Assembly (NCBI GenBank): GCA_943369575.1
Contig: CALRNP020000265.1
Location: 1-7,010 of the forward strand
DNA length: 7,010 nucleotides
Reading direction: 5' to 3'
Source: Azorhizobium sp943369575
Lineage (GTDB): Bacteria > Pseudomonadota > Alphaproteobacteria > Rhizobiales > Xanthobacteraceae
Positions 5,649 to 7,010 of this stretch are shown here, in pieces (the stretch's first letter is position 1; each line of letters starts with the position of its first letter). Below the pieces are notes generated by a model. It had not been told where the DNA came from, did not search any database, and was given only the letters and a program-made list of their open reading frames with translations. The position numbers and the translations under genes were made by a program.

Positions 5649-6386
5649 ATGGACATAGCGAAGCTGCGTGCACGCCTCCTGGCACTGCGAAATATGACCA
5701 TGGAGAACGGCTGCACCGAAGCGGAAGCCCTTCTCGCTGCCGAGCGCGCTGCGGCGCTGCTGGCGGCCAATGATCTCGACGAGTGCGCGCTTGAAGCACC
5801 CGAATATGAGGACCTGTCCATAGACATTGGCGGCAGGCGTTCTGCGCTGGATGACATCTGGATCGCCGTGGCGATCTTTTCAAACTGCGAGGGCTACCTC
5901 AGCCGCTATGGCACCCGCTGGCGCTACGTCTACTTCGGCCGGTCATCGGACATCCTGATTGCCGAGTATGTGCATGAGGTGATCCAGCGCGCAGCCACAC
6001 ACGCGACGGCTCTCTTCCGGGAGACGGACACCTATCGCAAGCGGCGGACCACTAAGACGCGCAGCCAGGCCACCAAGGCGTTTCAGGAGGGGTTCGCGCG
6101 CTCGATCCGCAATAAGCTGTTTGACGGGCTCTGGCGCCGCCTGGGTGTCAAACCTTCTGGAAATGCGCAGGCTCTAATCGAGGCGCACCGGGCGCCGATC
6201 AGGGCCGAGCTTGAGAAGCGGGGCGTGGCGCTACGCTCCCTGAAGCCCGTGGGCGCGGCCGAGGGCAAATTTCGAGACGCGGCCAAGCACGATGGGTATC
6301 GGGCCGGCCGAAACGTCACCGTCGATGCGCCCCTCTCCAGCTCCCCATCCGCAGCTCCCTTGCTGCTCGGCGTCGGCGTCGACTGA
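5649..6386 (+). CDS. DUF2786 domain-containing protein
   Basis: This 245-residue protein begins with a pattern typical of DUF2786: helix KLRARLLALRNMT (5-17), then CTEAEALLAAERAAALLAAN (22-41), a short helical pair of about 40 residues. A central domain follows (about 66-165; ALDDIWIAVAIFSNCEGYLS, the strand WRYVYFGRSSD, and helix IAEYVHEVIQRAATHATALF), often found with DUF2786 in phage and bacterial proteins. A basic segment (YRKRRTTKTRSQATKAFQEGF, 129-149) and a probably disordered Ser/Pro tail (225-245) complete it. The function of the family is unknown; DNA-related roles are only guesses. ATG 5649 is chosen because AAAGGA (5635-5640) lies 8 bases before it and the upstream in-frame extension to 5442 would overlap the zinc-ribbon gene in another frame. 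The intergenic gap of 13 bases is among the longest in the operon. Confidence 0.8.
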   Translation: MDIAKLRARLLALRNMTMENGCTEAEALLAAERAAALLAANDLDECALEAPEYEDLSIDIGGRRSALDDIWIAVAIFSNCEGYLSRYGTRWRYVYFGRSSDILIAEYVHEVIQRAATHATALFRETDTYRKRRTTKTRSQATKAFQEGFARSIRNKLFDGLWRRLGVKPSGNAQALIEAHRAPIRAELEKRGVALRSLKPVGAAEGKFRDAAKHDGYRAGRNVTVDAPLSSSPSAAPLLLGVGVD

Positions 6387-6625
6387 TGCCCCGCGCCAGC
6401 GCCCCCCGCTCTGCGATCGAGTCCGTCCCGCTCCTGGTGTGGGACGAGCTGCACCAGGTCGAGCAGCTGCGGGCGGAGCGCCAGGCGCTGATTACCCGCA
6501 TTTCCCAGTACCCCCGGTTTTCCCATCGCCATGTCCGGCTGGAAGCCCAGCTGGCCGAGCTGACACACCGGATTATCCAGGCCGAACTGGCGATCGGTCG
6601 CAACATCCTGCCGAGGAAGAGTTGA
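6386..6625 (+). CDS. Hypothetical 79-aa protein, short coiled coil
   Basis: I do not recognise a family. Residues about 15-40 and 49-70 form two strongly helical, heptad-like segments (WDELHQVEQLRAERQALITR; LEAQLAELTHRIIQAEL) joined by a turn with SQYPRFSH, which suggests an antiparallel helical hairpin or a dimeric coiled coil. The N-terminus is Arg/Ala/Pro-rich. It starts by sharing one base with the DUF2786 stop (TGATG) and ends in the same way into the next gene, so it sits in the operon; there is no strong RBS, and expression probably depends on coupling. Confidence 0.6.
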   Translation: MPRASAPRSAIESVPLLVWDELHQVEQLRAERQALITRISQYPRFSHRHVRLEAQLAELTHRIIQAELAIGRNILPRKS

Positions 6626-6843
6626 TGGGCGATGTCCTGAATTTCACAGCGCGCGATGGCTCCCGCCAGTTCGTCTGCACCGACTGCGGCTACACGGTTT
6701 TCACCTTCTGCGACTTCGAAGGTGGCGACTGCAATGTATGCCGATCCTGCCAGTTTATCGGCGAGCATCCTCAGCTTTCGGAAGAGGCCAAGGCACTCCT
6801 CCGTGGGCCAGGGCCTGTATGCGCAAGGGAGGACGGCAAGTGA
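6625..6843 (+). CDS. Cys-rich zinc-finger-like mini-protein, 72 aa
   Basis: The protein has seven cysteines in 72 residues: C18-x2-C21, C29, C36-x2-C39-x2-C42 and C66. The pairs CTDC and CNVC/CRSC could form a zinc ribbon, with the extra cysteines a second or alternative ligand set. The first ten residues (MGDVLNFTAR) and the C-terminal acidic/basic helix (LSEEAKALLR) are outside the metal site. GAGGA at 6613-6617 lies 7 bases before ATG 6625; the start shares a base with the previous stop. The frame is open further upstream, to 6292, but overlaps two other genes and is rejected. It is unrelated in spacing to the zinc-ribbon protein at 5423. Confidence 0.66.
   Translation: MGDVLNFTARDGSRQFVCTDCGYTVFTFCDFEGGDCNVCRSCQFIGEHPQLSEEAKALLRGPGPVCAREDGK
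6825..6832 (+). promoter_or_regulatory. Shine-Dalgarno AAGGGAGG supporting the GTG start at 6840
   Basis: AAGGGAGG ends 7 bases before GTG 6840. There is no ATG near, and the next in-frame ATG lies inside the conserved part of the protein, so this site decides the start. Confidence 0.7.
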
Positions 6844-7010
6844 GCGGCGCCACCGCAGCGCAGATCGGCGCCATCCATTCCATCGCGAAGGCCATGGGCC
6901 TAGACGAAGGCTCCCGACGCGACGTGATCGCCTCGGCGTCAGGCGGCAAACGCTCCTCGAGCGATCTCACCGGCCCGGAAGCCATCCGCGTGATCGACCA
7001 GTTGAGGCTG
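6840..7010 (+). CDS. GemA/gp16-like protein (DUF1018), N-terminal part, cut by window end
   Basis: The frame starts at GTG 6840 (GTGA overlap with the previous stop) and is still open at the window end, giving 57 residues. The sequence fits the DUF1018/GemA pattern: TAAQIGAIHSIAKAMGLDE (residues 5-23), a variable helix with RRDVIASASGGKRSSSD, then 'LTGPEAIRVIDQL' (residues about 43-55), the typical ending of this repeat ('LT..EA..VID.L'). In phage Mu, GemA is an early protein that alters host gene expression and DNA supercoiling; that role is transferred by family and is unproven here. In Mu-like genomes this gene often comes shortly before the Mor-type activator of middle transcription, which would be expected beyond the right edge. 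Confidence 0.75.
   Translation, partial: MSGATAAQIGAIHSIAKAMGLDEGSRRDVIASASGGKRSSSDLTGPEAIRVIDQLRL

Noticed and set aside
5177..5857. Minus-strand open frame (226 codons) spanning the ends of three + strand genes
   Set aside because: The product is Ser/Arg/Ala-rich and low-complexity, typical of a shadow frame, and it crosses several supported gene junctions.
1..7010. CRISPR array, tRNA or rRNA genes, insertion sequences or att repeats
   Set aside because: No spaced direct repeats, cloverleaf-like segments, rRNA-like stretches or terminal repeats were seen; nearly all of the window is covered by coding frames.

Overview
The window reads as the early region of a transposable (Mu-like) prophage or phage. 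All genes are on the + strand. It opens inside the C-terminal part of a MuA-type DDE transposase, is followed by a MuB-type AAA+ ATPase, and closes at the start of a GemA/gp16-like (DUF1018) gene. In between are other genes typical of Mu-like early regions: a small Cys-rich HTH regulator, a DUF3164 protein and a DUF2786 protein. The high GC content, the strong G/C third-position bias and the resemblance of the proteins to Mu-like phages of Rhodobacter and related bacteria suggest an alphaproteobacterial host. That host call is an inference; there is no rRNA, tRNA or host gene here to fix the taxon, and no prophage end (attL/attR) or host flank is visible.

Layout: (1) 1-585, transposase 3' end; (2) 586-639, the largest gap between genes, holding a perfect 8-bp-stem GC hairpin whose poly-T side faces the minus strand; (3) 640-1994, MuB-like ATPase and a tandem winged-helix protein, which with the transposase form the transposition/target-selection block; (4) 1991-4138, HTH/Cys regulator, two small unknown proteins, the DUF3164 protein and two more small unknown proteins; (5) 4135-5423, a solitary amino-methyltransferase overlapped by a sulfotransferase-like P-loop protein, the most unusual pair here; (6) 5423-7010, a small zinc-ribbon protein, a DUF2786 protein, a short coiled-coil protein, a second Cys-rich mini-protein and the beginning of the GemA-like protein.

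From 640 onward the genes form one continuous transcription unit. Most neighbours overlap through ATGA, GTGA or TGATG junctions, and the few gaps are 2-13 bases, so translation is probably coupled throughout. The transposase and ATPase would carry out replicative transposition. The HTH proteins and the GemA-like protein would tune early/late or host transcription. The methyltransferase and perhaps the sulfotransferase-like protein would modify DNA or a small molecule. No Gam-type end-protection protein, repressor or Ner-like protein is recognisable inside the window.
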